Shown here: positions 8,581 through 17,846 of the stretch, in pieces | Layout: each line of letters begins with the position of its first letter | Numbering within the stretch: the first letter of the stretch is position 1 | Assembly: GCA_964420125.1 (NCBI GenBank) | Contig: CAYQQQ010000016.1 | Location: 1 to 64,000 of the forward strand | DNA length: 64,000 bases | Source: CAYQQQ01 sp964420125 | GTDB taxonomy: Bacteria; Actinomycetota; Acidimicrobiia; Acidimicrobiales; Microtrichaceae | Direction: 5' to 3' | Notes under the pieces: generated by a model | The model's input: the letters and a program-made list of their open reading frames with translations, nothing else | What the model was told of the DNA's origin: nothing | Databases searched by the model: none | Position numbers and translations under genes: made by a program

Positions 8581-9036
8581 TCAGCCCTGGAGCGACTTCA
8601 GGTAGGCGACGATGCCCTGCAGGTCCTCGGCGCTCAGCGACGGGTTGCCCCCCTTGGCGGGCATGGCCACGCCAGTGGTGTTGGCCGGATCATCGGTGCC
8701 GCGACCGGCCTCGATGAAGGCGACCAGCTCGTCGTCGGGCGTGTCCGCCACGAAGGTGCTGGCGATCAGGTCCTTGCCGACCGTGGGGTTCAGAGCGTCC
8801 TGGCCGTGGCAGCTGGCGCACGAGGCGTTGTAGGACTCCTGGCCGGCGGCCACGTCGCCGCCACCGCCGCCACCCCCGGAGGTGCCGCCACCGGAATCAC
8901 CGCTGCCGCCGCCGGTGGGCAGGAACAGCGCGACCACGCCGATCACGAGCGCGACCGTGGCGATCATGGCCGCCCCGGCGAACCAGGCGAGATAGGAACC
9001 CTGGACCTCGCGATCCCCTTGGCTGTCCTGCGACAT
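8581..9036 (-). CDS. Membrane-anchored mono-heme c-type cytochrome
   Basis: 151 aa. One N-terminal transmembrane helix (about 17-40), then a Gly/Ser-rich linker (42-60) and a cytochrome c domain with heme motif CASCH (C73, C76, H77) and probable axial M125 in VAMPAKGG. It would carry electrons on the outer face of the membrane, probably to a terminal oxidase. AAAGGAGCGGTC precedes the ATG. It is a lone gene; no oxidase or cytochrome bc subunit is nearby. Confidence 0.88.
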   Translation of the reverse strand: MSQDSQGDREVQGSYLAWFAGAAMIATVALVIGVVALFLPTGGGSGDSGGGTSGGGGGGGDVAAGQESYNASCASCHGQDALNPTVGKDLIASTFVADTPDDELVAFIEAGRGTDDPANTTGVAMPAKGGNPSLSAEDLQGIVAYLKSLQG

Positions 9037-9148
9037 GACCGCTCCTTTGTTCTGGTCGGTAGCCGAATCTTTCCCGTCGCGGCGCCGACCACGCAAGCTC
9101 GCGGGTGGCAGGCGCCACGCGGGGGGGACCGCTCGTGGGCCCGAGCGC

Positions 9149-11356
9149 TCAGTCCCGGGGAAGGCCCAGCAGCCGCTCGGCGATGACGTTGCGCTGGATC
9201 TCCGAGGTGCCCCCGGCGATCGACAGGGCGCGGTTGCCCAGGAACCCGGCGAACCAGCGCTGGCCCTCGCCCCGGTCGAGCACCGCATCGGCGCCCAGCA
9301 CGGCCATCCCCGCCTCCTGGACCGCCTGCTCGTGCTCCACTCCGAGCAGCTTGCGGACGCTGGCCTCCGGCCCCGGTTGGCCCCCGGCCCGGTTGGGCGC
9401 TCCGATGGCTCGCAAGGTGGAGCGCATCCCCAGCACGGCGAGGGCCTGGGAGTCCACCAGGAGCCCCCCGATCAGATCGGCGAGGTGAGGATCCTCCAGC
9501 CGGCGACGGTCCTCGGCCAGCTGCAGCAGCGCCAGCACCCCCGGACCGAAGCTCGACCCCGACGCCATCGCCACCCGCTCGTTGCCCAACGTGGTGCGGG
9601 CGCATCGCCAGCCGTCGTGCACCGCGCCCACCACCTGGTCGTCGGGGACGAACACCCCGTCGAGGAACACCTCGTTGAACAGCGCGAACCCGGTGAGCTC
9701 TCGCAGCGGTCGCACGTCGATGCCCTCGGCCGCCATGTCCACCACGAAGCAGGTGATGCCGTCGTGCTTCGGAGCGGCGGGATCGCTGCGGGCGAGGCAC
9801 AGCCCCCATTGCGCCTCCCGCGCCAGCGTGGTCCAGACCTTCTGCCCGGTGAGCCGCCAACCGCCCTCGGTGCGCTCGGCGCGCATCGACAGCGCGGCGA
9901 GGTCCGAGCCCGCCCCCGGTTCGCTGAAGAGCTGGCACCAGTAGATCTCCCCGCGCAGCGACGGGCCGATCCAGCGCTGCTGCTGCTCGGGCGTGCCGTG
10001 GGCGATCAGCGTCGGCAGCACCCATCCCGCCACCTGCAGATGACGACGGGACACACCGGCCGCGGCCAGCTCCTCGTCGATCACCAGCTGCTCCAGCGGT
10101 GACGCGTCACGACCCCAGGGCGATGGCCAGTGCGGCTGCATCCACCCGCCGTCCGCCATGGCCAGCTCTCGCTCGAGGCCGGAGAGCGCAGCGAGCTCGG
10201 CGACCTCCGCCCGGACGCGCTCCCGCACGTCCTCCGCTTCGGTGGGCAGGTCGAGGTGCAGGTTCCGACGCCGACCCCCTCGCGCCGCGGCCACCACGTC
10301 GTGGCGCCAGGCCGACGGCGGGCGCTCCCGGTGGTGCAGGAAGGTGGCGCGCCGCAGGTAGAGGTGGGCGTCGTGCTCCCACGTGTAGCCGATCCCCCCC
10401 AGCACCTGGATGGCGTCCTTGGCGCACTCGAAGGCTGCGCTCGTGACCAGAGCACCCGCCGCAGCCACGGCCAGGGGCTGCTCGGGATCCGCCGGGTCCA
10501 GCTGCGCGGCGTCCCAGGCGGCGGCGCGCGCCAGCTCCAGCCGGCACAGCGCGTCGGCGCAGCGGTGCTTGACCGCCTGGAACTGCCCGATGGGACGGTC
10601 GAACTGCTCCCGGGTGCACGCCCACTGCGCGGCGGTGTGCACGCACCAGCTGGCCACGCCCACCGCTTCGGCGGCAGCCGTCAGCGTGGCCAGCCGCTCG
10701 GGGAGGCCGGCGGGCACCTCGAACGCGGTCGCCGCCACCCTGGCGCCGGCGTCCAGCTCGACGGCCGCCAGCCGGCGTGTGGGATCTGCGCTGGGCACCG
10801 GCGTGGTTCGGAACGCGCCACGGGGCAGCAGCCGCCAGGTGCGCACCACCCCCTCGCTCACGGCCAGGCCGACGTCCGCCGGGGGCGACGGCTCGTCGGC
10901 GATCAGGAGCCACGCGGCCTCCGCAGCGCCGTCCACTCCGTCGACCGAAGCGGGATCGAGCACCACCGCTGCAGGGTCCCCGTCCAGGATCGGGCCCACC
11001 AGGTCCGGGGCGAAGGAGCCCACGACTGCGGCCACCAGCGCCGTGGCCGGGAACGGCCCGGGAGCGCAGGCCCGGCCCCACTCCTCCAGCACCGCCGCCA
11101 GTCCGGCGATCCCGGCCCCCTGGCCGCCGGCGGACTCGGGGACGGCCAGCCCGATCCAGCCCAGCTCGGCCAGCTCACCCCAGAACTTCGGCAGGCTCGC
11201 GTCCTCCAGCGGTGCCTCGAGTCGGTCCCTCACCACGGCGGACGGGCTGCGATCGGCCAGCCAGCTCGCCGCCACCTCGGCCAGCGCCCGCTGGTCGGGG
11301 TCGAGCGCCGACGGGGCCAGCACCGCATGGCCCGCTCCGTTGTCGGACGTGGTCAT
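9149..11356 (-). CDS. Double-domain acyl-CoA dehydrogenase, FadE6-like
   Basis: 735 aa, twice the usual 380-400. Residues 1 to about 375 form one acyl-CoA dehydrogenase unit ending in LGGIGYTWEHDAHLYLRRA; residues about 385-735 form a second with FSEPGAGSDLA, LGNERVA (its Glu aligns with the base of the IVD/LCAD class) and GTSEIQRNVIAERLLG. The first half lacks the LGxER glutamate and resembles the non-catalytic subunits encoded separately at 29229 and 37997, so this is a natural fusion of the two subunits. GGAGG 7 nt before the ATG fixes the start. It lies 49 nt behind the FGGY kinase gene and is probably co-transcribed with it. Confidence 0.88.
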   Translation of the reverse strand: MTTSDNGAGHAVLAPSALDPDQRALAEVAASWLADRSPSAVVRDRLEAPLEDASLPKFWGELAELGWIGLAVPESAGGQGAGIAGLAAVLEEWGRACAPGPFPATALVAAVVGSFAPDLVGPILDGDPAAVVLDPASVDGVDGAAEAAWLLIADEPSPPADVGLAVSEGVVRTWRLLPRGAFRTTPVPSADPTRRLAAVELDAGARVAATAFEVPAGLPERLATLTAAAEAVGVASWCVHTAAQWACTREQFDRPIGQFQAVKHRCADALCRLELARAAAWDAAQLDPADPEQPLAVAAAGALVTSAAFECAKDAIQVLGGIGYTWEHDAHLYLRRATFLHHRERPPSAWRHDVVAAARGGRRRNLHLDLPTEAEDVRERVRAEVAELAALSGLERELAMADGGWMQPHWPSPWGRDASPLEQLVIDEELAAAGVSRRHLQVAGWVLPTLIAHGTPEQQQRWIGPSLRGEIYWCQLFSEPGAGSDLAALSMRAERTEGGWRLTGQKVWTTLAREAQWGLCLARSDPAAPKHDGITCFVVDMAAEGIDVRPLRELTGFALFNEVFLDGVFVPDDQVVGAVHDGWRCARTTLGNERVAMASGSSFGPGVLALLQLAEDRRRLEDPHLADLIGGLLVDSQALAVLGMRSTLRAIGAPNRAGGQPGPEASVRKLLGVEHEQAVQEAGMAVLGADAVLDRGEGQRWFAGFLGNRALSIAGGTSEIQRNVIAERLLGLPRD

Positions 11357-11405
11357 CGGAGGACCTCCAGGTCGGCCGCAACGGTGTGGTTCGAGACGGT
11401 GGACA

Positions 11406-12902
11406 TCACCCGGGCGAGTCCTGTCGCTCTCGATCGAAGGGGGGGCCGCTCAGCTCCACGAAGCGCCGGTAGCGTCGTTCGCACGCACCTTGCCAGGCCG
11501 GCACCGGCTCGACCCGGCACCGGACGCCCGCCCACCGGGACGAGCCGCCGGCGTCGGGCTCCAACCCCGCAGCGACACGGGCCAGGAACGCCGAACCCAG
11601 GGCCGCGCCAAGTGGCTCCCGCACGCAGTCCACCGGGAGCCCGGTGGCATCGGCCATCGCCTGCACCCAGGGACGGTGGAAGCTGCCGCCGCCGGTGGCG
11701 ACGATCCGCCGGGCCGCCGGGCCGCCGGATCCGTCGAGGAGTCCGGCGAGCTCGAGGTCGCGGCGCACGGTGAACCCGGATGCCTCGAACACGGCCCGCC
11801 AGAGCTCGGACGGCCCCTGCGCCACGCTGAGGCCGTCGAAGGCTCCCCGACGGTGGGGGTCGTGCAGCGGCACCCGCTCGCCGCGGATGTGCGGCAGGAA
11901 GACGGGCACGCCGTCGAGCTCGGCGGTGGTGTGGCCGTCGGGACCGGGAGCAGGCTCCGGCTGCAGCACCTTCTCAGCCCAGTCACGGGAGATCCCGCCG
12001 GCGTTGGACGGTCCTCCGATGAGCGTCTTGCCCGGCGCGGTGTGCGGGACCGTCCACAGACCCGGCGCGATCCGCCACTCCGGCACGACCGCCCAGGTGA
12101 TCAGCGTGGCACCGATGATGACCAGGACGTCACCGTCCTCGTCGGCACCCGCCACCAGCTGCTCGGCGAAGGCATCGATGGTGCCGGGACCCACCACGGC
12201 CCCCGCCAGGGGCGAGCCGAGGTCGGCCCTGGCCGTGCCCACCGGATCGTTGCCCACGGCGATGCGGGGGAGCTGCTCCGGGGCGACCCCTGCGGACGTG
12301 CACACGTCCGGGTCCCAGCCGGTGAAGTCGAACAGGGGGAGGGTGGTCATGGCGGTGACGGAGTCGATGGCGCCCACCCCGCTCAGCGCGGCGTTGGCCA
12401 CCGCCTGGGCGGGCCAGAACCCGGCCGCGTCGGGATGCTGCTCGGCCAGCCAGCTCAGCATGCGGAGCAGCTCCCCGTCCTCGGCCGGGTTGGCGCCCCG
12501 GCTGGGGGCGTGCCCCGAGGCCGACGCGGCCTCCGCTGCCCGACGGTCCCCGTAGAGCAGGCCGGTGGAGAGGGGGACGCCGGCGGTGTCCACCGCGCAC
12601 AGCGACGGCACCATGGCGTCCACGGCCACCGCGGCCACGCCGAAGCCCTGGAGGGCGACGGCCTCGGCCACCTCCGTCGCGGCGCGGAGCACGCCGTCGT
12701 GCCAGGCAAGGCGGGCGTCGTGCTCGAGGATCTCGGCCTCCGGGGTGAGCACCGGATGCTCCACACGGGTGGCGGCGACGGGCCTGCCGGCTCCATCGGC
12801 GGCGAGCGCCTTGACGGCGGTCGTCCCGATGTCGATGCCGATCGTCACCAGACGCTCGTCGGTCGCGGTCCGCTCTGCCGCTCCCCCCACCTCTGAGACC
12901 AC
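11406..12902 (-). CDS. FGGY-family carbohydrate kinase (xylulokinase-like)
   Basis: 498 aa. N-terminal phosphate-binding GIDIGTTAVKA, the substrate region YGDRRA, and the C-terminal ATP-binding VATGGGSFHRPWVQAMADATGLPV are those of xylulokinase/glycerokinase-fold enzymes that phosphorylate sugars or polyols with ATP. The exact substrate cannot be read from sequence. The GTG at 12902 has GGAGG 5 nt upstream. A CTGAC-N6-GTCAG operator lies 22 nt upstream, shared with the divergent PaaK-like gene. It heads the transcript that continues into the fused acyl-CoA dehydrogenase, an odd pairing of sugar and lipid functions. Confidence 0.82.
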   Translation of the reverse strand: MVSEVGGAAERTATDERLVTIGIDIGTTAVKALAADGAGRPVAATRVEHPVLTPEAEILEHDARLAWHDGVLRAATEVAEAVALQGFGVAAVAVDAMVPSLCAVDTAGVPLSTGLLYGDRRAAEAASASGHAPSRGANPAEDGELLRMLSWLAEQHPDAAGFWPAQAVANAALSGVGAIDSVTAMTTLPLFDFTGWDPDVCTSAGVAPEQLPRIAVGNDPVGTARADLGSPLAGAVVGPGTIDAFAEQLVAGADEDGDVLVIIGATLITWAVVPEWRIAPGLWTVPHTAPGKTLIGGPSNAGGISRDWAEKVLQPEPAPGPDGHTTAELDGVPVFLPHIRGERVPLHDPHRRGAFDGLSVAQGPSELWRAVFEASGFTVRRDLELAGLLDGSGGPAARRIVATGGGSFHRPWVQAMADATGLPVDCVREPLGAALGSAFLARVAAGLEPDAGGSSRWAGVRCRVEPVPAWQGACERRYRRFVELSGPPFDRERQDSPG

Positions 12903-12923
12903 ACCGACCTCCGACCCCCGAAA

Positions 12924-12939
12924 CTGACACCAGCGTCAG
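12924..12939. promoter_or_regulatory. Regulon operator 1, CTGAC-N6-GTCAG (exact)
   Basis: CTGAC ACCAGC GTCAG lies between the divergent FGGY kinase and PaaK-like ligase genes. Rightwards, TATCCT (12951-12956) is a probable -10, 11 nt past the palindrome. This is one of ten copies found in the window. Confidence 0.75.
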
Positions 12940-12986
12940 CGCGCCGAGTCTATCCTTTGGCCCGTACCGACATCAGGGGGACCAGG

Positions 12987-14309
12987 ATGCCGAACTACGG
13001 ACCCGAGGTGATGGGACCTCCACCTCGCGCCACCGACCAGCAGCACTGGGACCCCCAGGCCCAGACCATGGATCCGCAGCGCCGACGGGAGCTCCAGCTG
13101 GCACGCCTCCGCGCGTTCGTGTCCACGGCACTGGCCCAGGGCGACGGGCTCTTCCACCGCAAGCTGCGGGAAGCCGGCGTCGAGGCAGCCGACGACCTGC
13201 GCACGCTGGAGGACGTCAACGGCATCCCGGTCACGCTCAAGCAGGACCTCCGAGACTCGGAGGCGGACCACCCGCCGCTCGGTGACTACAGGTTCGCCCC
13301 GATGCAGGAGTGCATCCGGATCGGCCAGTCGACCGGCACCACCGGCACTCCCACGGTGACGCTGCTCACCCGCGGGGACCTCTTCATCGAGTACGAGTCC
13401 GCCGCACGGAACTGGTGGCGCAACGGGTGGCGGCCCGGCCAGGTGGTCACGCACTGCCATCCCGCGTACCTCTACGGCGGGGGGCTCATGCTGTCGGGCA
13501 CCTTGGAGTACTTCGGGTTCCTCAACCTGTGGGTCCCGCCACCGGACACCGACGAGCTCGCCGAGCAGGCGATCGGCATCTGGAAGCGCATCCACCCCGA
13601 CCTGCAGATGGTCACCCTCTCCCAGCACCGCTACCAGGAGGTCGCCGCCAAGCTGGGGGTCGACCTCGTGGAGGACTGCGGGTTCCCCACCTTCGCCATG
13701 GGCGGGTTCGGCCGGGGGCTGATGCCGCTCATGACCGCGGGCTTCGAGTGCTACGCCTACCTCGGCGGTCCGGATCCGATCTGCGACGGCGCCCACCTCC
13801 ACGAGGACTGGGCCATCGTGCAGGCCGTCGACCCGAGCACAGGGAGGGACGTGCCCGACGGGCAGTGGGGCAACCTGGTCATCACCACCCTCGACCGCGA
13901 CAACGGCCTGCTGCGCTACGACCTCGAGGAGGCCGCCATGCTGGAGGACGCGGACTGCCCTCTCGGAGAGACCGGTCGCATCGGGTTCTGGGGCGGCCGG
14001 TTCAAGGACCTGCTGTCGTGCCAGGGGGTGCACTTCCAGGTCAGCGACCTCGAGAAGGCCCTCAGCTCCGCCGCCCCGGAGTGCAGCCAGCCGACGCTGG
14101 AGTTCGTGGTGGTGCACCCGCAGGGGTCCTTTGAACCGCTGCGGGTCCGACTGGAGGTGGGTGCAGCGGGCGGCGACCCCCTCGACATCGCCGCCCGTGC
14201 GAGCGCGGGCATCGAGGAGGCGCTGGGCGTCGCCGCCGCCGTCGAGGTGCTCGACCGGGAGACCCTCGAACGGTCCGGCTACAAGCGCAAGCGCGTCGTG
14301 GAGGCGTAG
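12987..14309 (+). CDS. PaaK-like acyl/aryl-CoA ligase
   Basis: 440 aa, the size of phenylacetate-CoA ligases. The P-loop QSTGTTGTPT, a C-terminal RYDLEE segment, GRFKDLLSCQGVHFQVSDLE and a terminal lysine-rich YKRKRVVEA (the catalytic Lys region) place it in the adenylate-forming PaaK branch, which makes acyl-CoA from a carboxylic acid, ATP and CoA. The substrate is probably an aromatic or steroid-ring acid, but this is inferred. I start at ATG 12987, after CAGGGGGACCAGG; a TTG 30 nt earlier is in frame but directly abuts the -10. The gene is controlled through the operator at 12924. Confidence 0.8.
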   Translation: MPNYGPEVMGPPPRATDQQHWDPQAQTMDPQRRRELQLARLRAFVSTALAQGDGLFHRKLREAGVEAADDLRTLEDVNGIPVTLKQDLRDSEADHPPLGDYRFAPMQECIRIGQSTGTTGTPTVTLLTRGDLFIEYESAARNWWRNGWRPGQVVTHCHPAYLYGGGLMLSGTLEYFGFLNLWVPPPDTDELAEQAIGIWKRIHPDLQMVTLSQHRYQEVAAKLGVDLVEDCGFPTFAMGGFGRGLMPLMTAGFECYAYLGGPDPICDGAHLHEDWAIVQAVDPSTGRDVPDGQWGNLVITTLDRDNGLLRYDLEEAAMLEDADCPLGETGRIGFWGGRFKDLLSCQGVHFQVSDLEKALSSAAPECSQPTLEFVVVHPQGSFEPLRVRLEVGAAGGDPLDIAARASAGIEEALGVAAAVEVLDRETLERSGYKRKRVVEA

Positions 14310-14378
14310 TCCGGCGCACACCCGGTTCGCTGCACCGCACTGCACCGCAGGGTGACAGACCCTCGCCACACTGGCATC

Positions 14379-14465
14379 ATGGCCTTCGCGGCGCACTCTG
14401 CGAGGCGCACTCCGCGTGGCGGCGGGAGGGATGATGCAGTCCGAGCAGCAAGCGACCGATACTGA
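14379..14465 (+). CDS. Possible 28-codon leaderless leader ORF
   Basis: CACACT (14367-14372) stands 6 nt before an ATG, the same geometry as other leaderless promoters here. The short frame ends at TGA 14463-14465, 4 nt before an in-frame ATG (14470) of the hemolysin III gene. It may be a translated leader that couples into the membrane protein, or chance. Confidence 0.25.
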   Translation: MAFAAHSARRTPRGGGRDDAVRAASDRY

Positions 14466-15129
14466 GCACATGGCTGACGCAGTGCACGCCGCTGACGCGT
14501 ACGGGCACCGGCCCTACTGGCGGGGCAAGATCCACCTGATCGCCGCGTTCGTGGCCGCCCCCGCCGCGCTGGTGCTGCTGCTCACCCGGAGCTCGGCAGG
14601 AGCCATGGTGTCCGCGGCCATCTTCGGCGCGAGCCTGGTCGGGTTGTTCTCGGTCTCGGCCACCTACCACCTGAGGGCTCGCACCGAGCGGGCCGTGCTG
14701 TGGTTCCGCCGGCTGGACCACTCCATGATCTTCATCCTGATCGCCGGCACCTACACACCCATCTGCGTGCTGGCACTGCCACCGGCGTGGGGCATCCCGC
14801 TGCTGGTGGTGGTCTGGACCATCGCACTCGGCGGCATCACGATCAAGATGCTGCGGATGAAGGACCGCAGGGGACCCAACGCCTCGTGGCTGTACATCGT
14901 GATGGGGTGGGCCGCGCTGTTCACCATGCCGGCGCTGATCCGCAGCCTCGACACAGCCCAGCTGTCCCTCATCGCCGTGGGGGGCGTGCTGTACACGTTG
15001 GGAGCTGTGGGGTTGTGGCGTCGCTGGCCCGACCCTGCTCCCGACACCTTCGGCTACCACGAGGTGTGGCACTCCATGACCATCGCCGCGGCAACCTGCC
15101 ACTTCGTGGCGGTGGCGCTCATCGCCTGA
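14434..15129 (+). CDS. Hemolysin III / PAQR-type membrane protein
   Basis: 231 aa from this start. About seven transmembrane helices, with the family signatures SATYHL near the second helix, RRLDHSMIFILIAGTYTP, and the C-terminal EVWHSM...CHF. The conserved Ser, His and Asp residues form the metal site seen in PAQR receptors and YqfA/HlyIII; the role is debated (membrane-fluidity sensing or hydrolase). The start is uncertain: ATG 14431/14434 follow GGGAGGG closely, while ATG 14470 is nearer the conserved core. It is the second gene of the plus-strand run after the PaaK-like ligase. Confidence 0.85.
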   Translation: MQSEQQATDTEHMADAVHAADAYGHRPYWRGKIHLIAAFVAAPAALVLLLTRSSAGAMVSAAIFGASLVGLFSVSATYHLRARTERAVLWFRRLDHSMIFILIAGTYTPICVLALPPAWGIPLLVVVWTIALGGITIKMLRMKDRRGPNASWLYIVMGWAALFTMPALIRSLDTAQLSLIAVGGVLYTLGAVGLWRRWPDPAPDTFGYHEVWHSMTIAAATCHFVAVALIA

Positions 15130-15150
15130 CACCTCGGACAGAATGGCCGG

Positions 15151-15933
15151 GTGCACGAGACCACCTACACCACCGTCGTCGACGCGCTGGAGGCGGAGCT
15201 GGCCCGCACCGTGCGCCTCGCCGAGCTGACCGAGCCGGACCTCCCCATCCCCACCTGCCCCGGCTGGGACGCCGCGGGCCTGTGGAAGCACTTGGGCGTG
15301 GTGCACCGTTGGGCCGCGGAGATCGTGCGGACACGCAGCGACGTGGTGCTCGACCGCTCCACCATGGACATGCACCTGCCCACCGACGACCTCTGGGCCC
15401 CGTGGTTGGCCGAGGGAGCCGACCTGCTCCTGGCCGCCTTGCGAGGCACCGCCGCCGACCAGCCCGTGTGGACCTGGGGCGACGGCGGGAACGTCGCGTG
15501 GTGGGCGGACCGCCAGCTCCACGAGACCCTGGTCCACAACGTCGACGCCGCGCTGGCGCTGGAGCTCGACGACGAGCTCCGCTCGATCGACGCGGACGTC
15601 GCCGCTGCGGGGATCGACGAGCGGCTGCGCAACCTGACCGCCAGCTTGTGGTGGCGCGGTGCGGATGCCCCGCCGCTGCCGAGGATCACCGTGCACCTGC
15701 ACGCCACCGATGACCGCCTCGGCGAGGCCGGCGAGTGGATGGTCACACTCGGCGGGGAGCCACCGGTGGTCTGGGAGCACGCCCACGGCAAGGGCGACGT
15801 GGCCGTGCGCGGGCCGGCAGCCTCGCTGCTGCTGTCGATGTACGGCCGGCTCCCTGCCGACCACCCGGACCTCGAGTGCTTCGGGGACGACGCAGCCTGG
15901 CGTGAATTCCGGGAGATCGCCGCCCTCGGTTGA
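15151..15933 (+). CDS. Maleylpyruvate isomerase-family mycothiol-dependent protein
   Basis: 260 aa. The N-terminal DinB-like helical domain carries PTCPGWDAAGLWKHLGVVHRW and, near 120, RQLHETLVHNVDA, which supply the metal-binding histidines of the mycothiol-dependent maleylpyruvate isomerase (MDMPI) family. A C-terminal MDMPI_C/SCP-2-like domain follows (LHATDDRLGEAGEW...). Such proteins use mycothiol, so their presence supports an actinobacterial host. The substrate is unknown. CAGAAT stands 6 nt before the GTG (15139-15144), consistent with a leaderless promoter variant. Confidence 0.78.
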   Translation: MHETTYTTVVDALEAELARTVRLAELTEPDLPIPTCPGWDAAGLWKHLGVVHRWAAEIVRTRSDVVLDRSTMDMHLPTDDLWAPWLAEGADLLLAALRGTAADQPVWTWGDGGNVAWWADRQLHETLVHNVDAALALELDDELRSIDADVAAAGIDERLRNLTASLWWRGADAPPLPRITVHLHATDDRLGEAGEWMVTLGGEPPVVWEHAHGKGDVAVRGPAASLLLSMYGRLPADHPDLECFGDDAAWREFREIAALG

Positions 15934-15956
15934 ACCCGCTGGGCCAGACTGACGGG

Positions 15957-16319
15957 GTGAGCGACCCGTACCAGCAGCAACCACAGGGATGGCAGCAGCC
16001 CCAAGGCTGGCAGCAGCCGCCGGCGGCGCCGTACTCCCCCCAGGGGACCAACCCCTACGACTCCGAGACGACCGTGGTCCTGGTGATGGGCGTCCTGTCC
16101 CTCATCGTGTGCGGCCTCCTGGGCATCGTGGCCTGGATCCAGGGGAACTCGCTCAAGAACCGTGCCGAGGCCGCCGGCTGGCCCGAACCGTCGATGGGCA
16201 AGGTCGGCCGGATCCTGGGCATCGTCGGCACCATCCTCGGCGCGCTGCAGGTGGTGGGCATCCTGATCTGGCTCATCTTCGTGTTCGGGATCATCGGGGC
16301 CTCCGCCACCGCCGGGTGA
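15957..16319 (+). CDS. Small DUF4190-type membrane protein
   Basis: 120 aa. A Gln/Pro-rich repeated N-terminus (QGWQQPQGWQQP) precedes two hydrophobic helices (about 40-62 and 88-112) joined by a basic loop containing GNSLKNRAEAAGWP. This is the architecture of DUF4190 proteins, which are common in actinobacteria and of unknown function. GTG 15957 is preferred over TTG 15930 because CAGACT (15945-15950) lies exactly 6 nt upstream. Its stop is 3 nt before the next gene's start. Confidence 0.7.
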   Translation: MSDPYQQQPQGWQQPQGWQQPPAAPYSPQGTNPYDSETTVVLVMGVLSLIVCGLLGIVAWIQGNSLKNRAEAAGWPEPSMGKVGRILGIVGTILGALQVVGILIWLIFVFGIIGASATAG

Positions 16320-16322
16320 TCT

Positions 16323-17813
16323 GTGCCAGCGCAGGTCGAGCAGCTCCGCTGGATGGCCGAGCACCATGCCGACGCGCCGGCGTTCGTCCGACTCGACACC
16401 GGTGAGTCGCTGAGCTTCGCCGAGTGGGAGGACCGGGCCAACCGACTGGCGCGCGGCCTCAGGTCCCTCGGGGTGGAACCTGGCGACCGCGTGGCGATCC
16501 TGCTCGGCGCGGAGCACGCGCTGGAGTGGATCACCGCCTACGTGGCGGTCCACAAGGCGGGCGCGGTGGCCGTGCCCACCAACACCAGGCTCAGCGCACA
16601 GGAGCTCGCCACGGTGCTGGGACACGCAGAGCCCTCCGTGGCGCTGAGCGCGCCCTCGAACCGGGCCCCCCTCGACGATGCAGCCGACAGGCTCCCCTCG
16701 CTGCGCCACGTGCTCGAGGTGGACGGTGCGGGGATCCTCGCGGCGCTGGACGAGGACGACTCGTACTTCCAGGAGGCCATCGACGACGACACGCTGGCCG
16801 ACATCATGTACACCTCCGGCACGACCGGGGTCCCCAAGGGCATCGCCGTGCGCCACGGCAACCTCTCGATCATCCCCAACAACGAGGCGGAGTGGTCGGG
16901 TGCCGCGTGGATCCACTCGTCGCCGCTGTTCACCTTCGCGGGGATCTCGTTCGTGTACAACCCGATGAAGATGGGCATGACCTGCCTCTACCTGCCACGG
17001 TTCGACGCGGCGGCGTGGTTCGACGCCGTGGAGCAGCGGGGTCCGTCCATGGCCTTCCTGGTTCCCGCCACGGCGCAGCTCATCTCCACCCACGAGCGCT
17101 TCGAGTCGGCCGACCTGGAGAGCCTGGAGCTGGTGGCGATCGGGTCGGCACCGCTGCCGCCGACCCTGCACCGCCGGTTGGCCGACCGCCTGCCGAAGGC
17201 GACGGTGAGCAACAACTACTCCATGACCGAGGCGGGCACGGCCTTCACCTTCCTGCCCCGTGAGGAGCTGGACCGCCGTGCCGGTTCGGTGGGCATCCCC
17301 CTGGGGACCGAGATCCGCATCGCCGACCCCCAGGGCGGCGCAGTGGAACCCGGCGAGATCGGCGAGGTGCTGATCCGCGTCGGGGAGCGCCACCGTGAGT
17401 ACTACAAGGACCCCGATGCCACCGCCGACACCTGGACCGGCGAGTGGCTGCGCTCCGGCGACCTCGGCTGGATGGACGCCGACGGCTACCTGTACATCAC
17501 CGGCCGGGCGAAGGACGTGATCATCCGCGGCGGCAACAACGTCCACTCCGCCGACGTGGAGGCCGTCATCTATCGCCACCCTGCCGTCGCCGAGGCCGCC
17601 GTGGCGCCCGTCCCCCACGAGGTGCTGGGCGAGGACGTGGGTGCCTGGGTGGTCGTACGACCGGATCACGAGCTCACCGCCGAGGAGCTGATCGCCTTCT
17701 GCCGGGAGCACCTGGCGGACTACAAGTGCCCGCGCGTGGTCACGTTCCTCGACAGCCTGCCCCGCAACCCCACGGGCAAGGTGCTCAAGCACGAGCTGCC
17801 ACCAGCTTCCTGA
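16323..17813 (+). CDS. Acyl-CoA synthetase (FadD-like, class I adenylate-forming)
   Basis: 496 aa. Canonical P-loop YTSGTTGVPKG near 160, the adenine motif NNYSMTEAGT, SGDLGWMDADGYLYITGRAKDVIIRGGNNV with the hinge, and catalytic PRNPTGKVLKHE near the C-terminus. It activates fatty or other carboxylic acids to CoA thioesters through an acyl-adenylate. The GTG start is 3 nt after the DUF4190 stop, so it is probably in the same transcript. The stop codon is inside an operator copy (17810-17825) that precedes the next ligase. Confidence 0.88.
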   Translation: MPAQVEQLRWMAEHHADAPAFVRLDTGESLSFAEWEDRANRLARGLRSLGVEPGDRVAILLGAEHALEWITAYVAVHKAGAVAVPTNTRLSAQELATVLGHAEPSVALSAPSNRAPLDDAADRLPSLRHVLEVDGAGILAALDEDDSYFQEAIDDDTLADIMYTSGTTGVPKGIAVRHGNLSIIPNNEAEWSGAAWIHSSPLFTFAGISFVYNPMKMGMTCLYLPRFDAAAWFDAVEQRGPSMAFLVPATAQLISTHERFESADLESLELVAIGSAPLPPTLHRRLADRLPKATVSNNYSMTEAGTAFTFLPREELDRRAGSVGIPLGTEIRIADPQGGAVEPGEIGEVLIRVGERHREYYKDPDATADTWTGEWLRSGDLGWMDADGYLYITGRAKDVIIRGGNNVHSADVEAVIYRHPAVAEAAVAPVPHEVLGEDVGAWVVVRPDHELTAEELIAFCREHLADYKCPRVVTFLDSLPRNPTGKVLKHELPPAS

Positions 17814-17825
17814 CGCGTGCGTCAT
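17810..17825. promoter_or_regulatory. Regulon operator 2, CTGAC-N6-GTCAT (one mismatch)
   Basis: CTGAC GCGTGC GTCAT overlaps the stop codon of one acyl-CoA synthetase and lies 21 nt before the GTG of the next. The placement suggests separate control of the second ligase. The right arm differs by one base from the consensus. Confidence 0.55.
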
Positions 17826-17846
17826 GAGAGAGGGCAAGATGGGGCG

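Noticed and set aside
15126..15141. CTGAC-N6-GACAG before the MDMPI gene
   Set aside because: One mismatch to the operator, but it breaks the dyad and the left arm is mostly the stop codon of the preceding gene; not counted among the ten sites.
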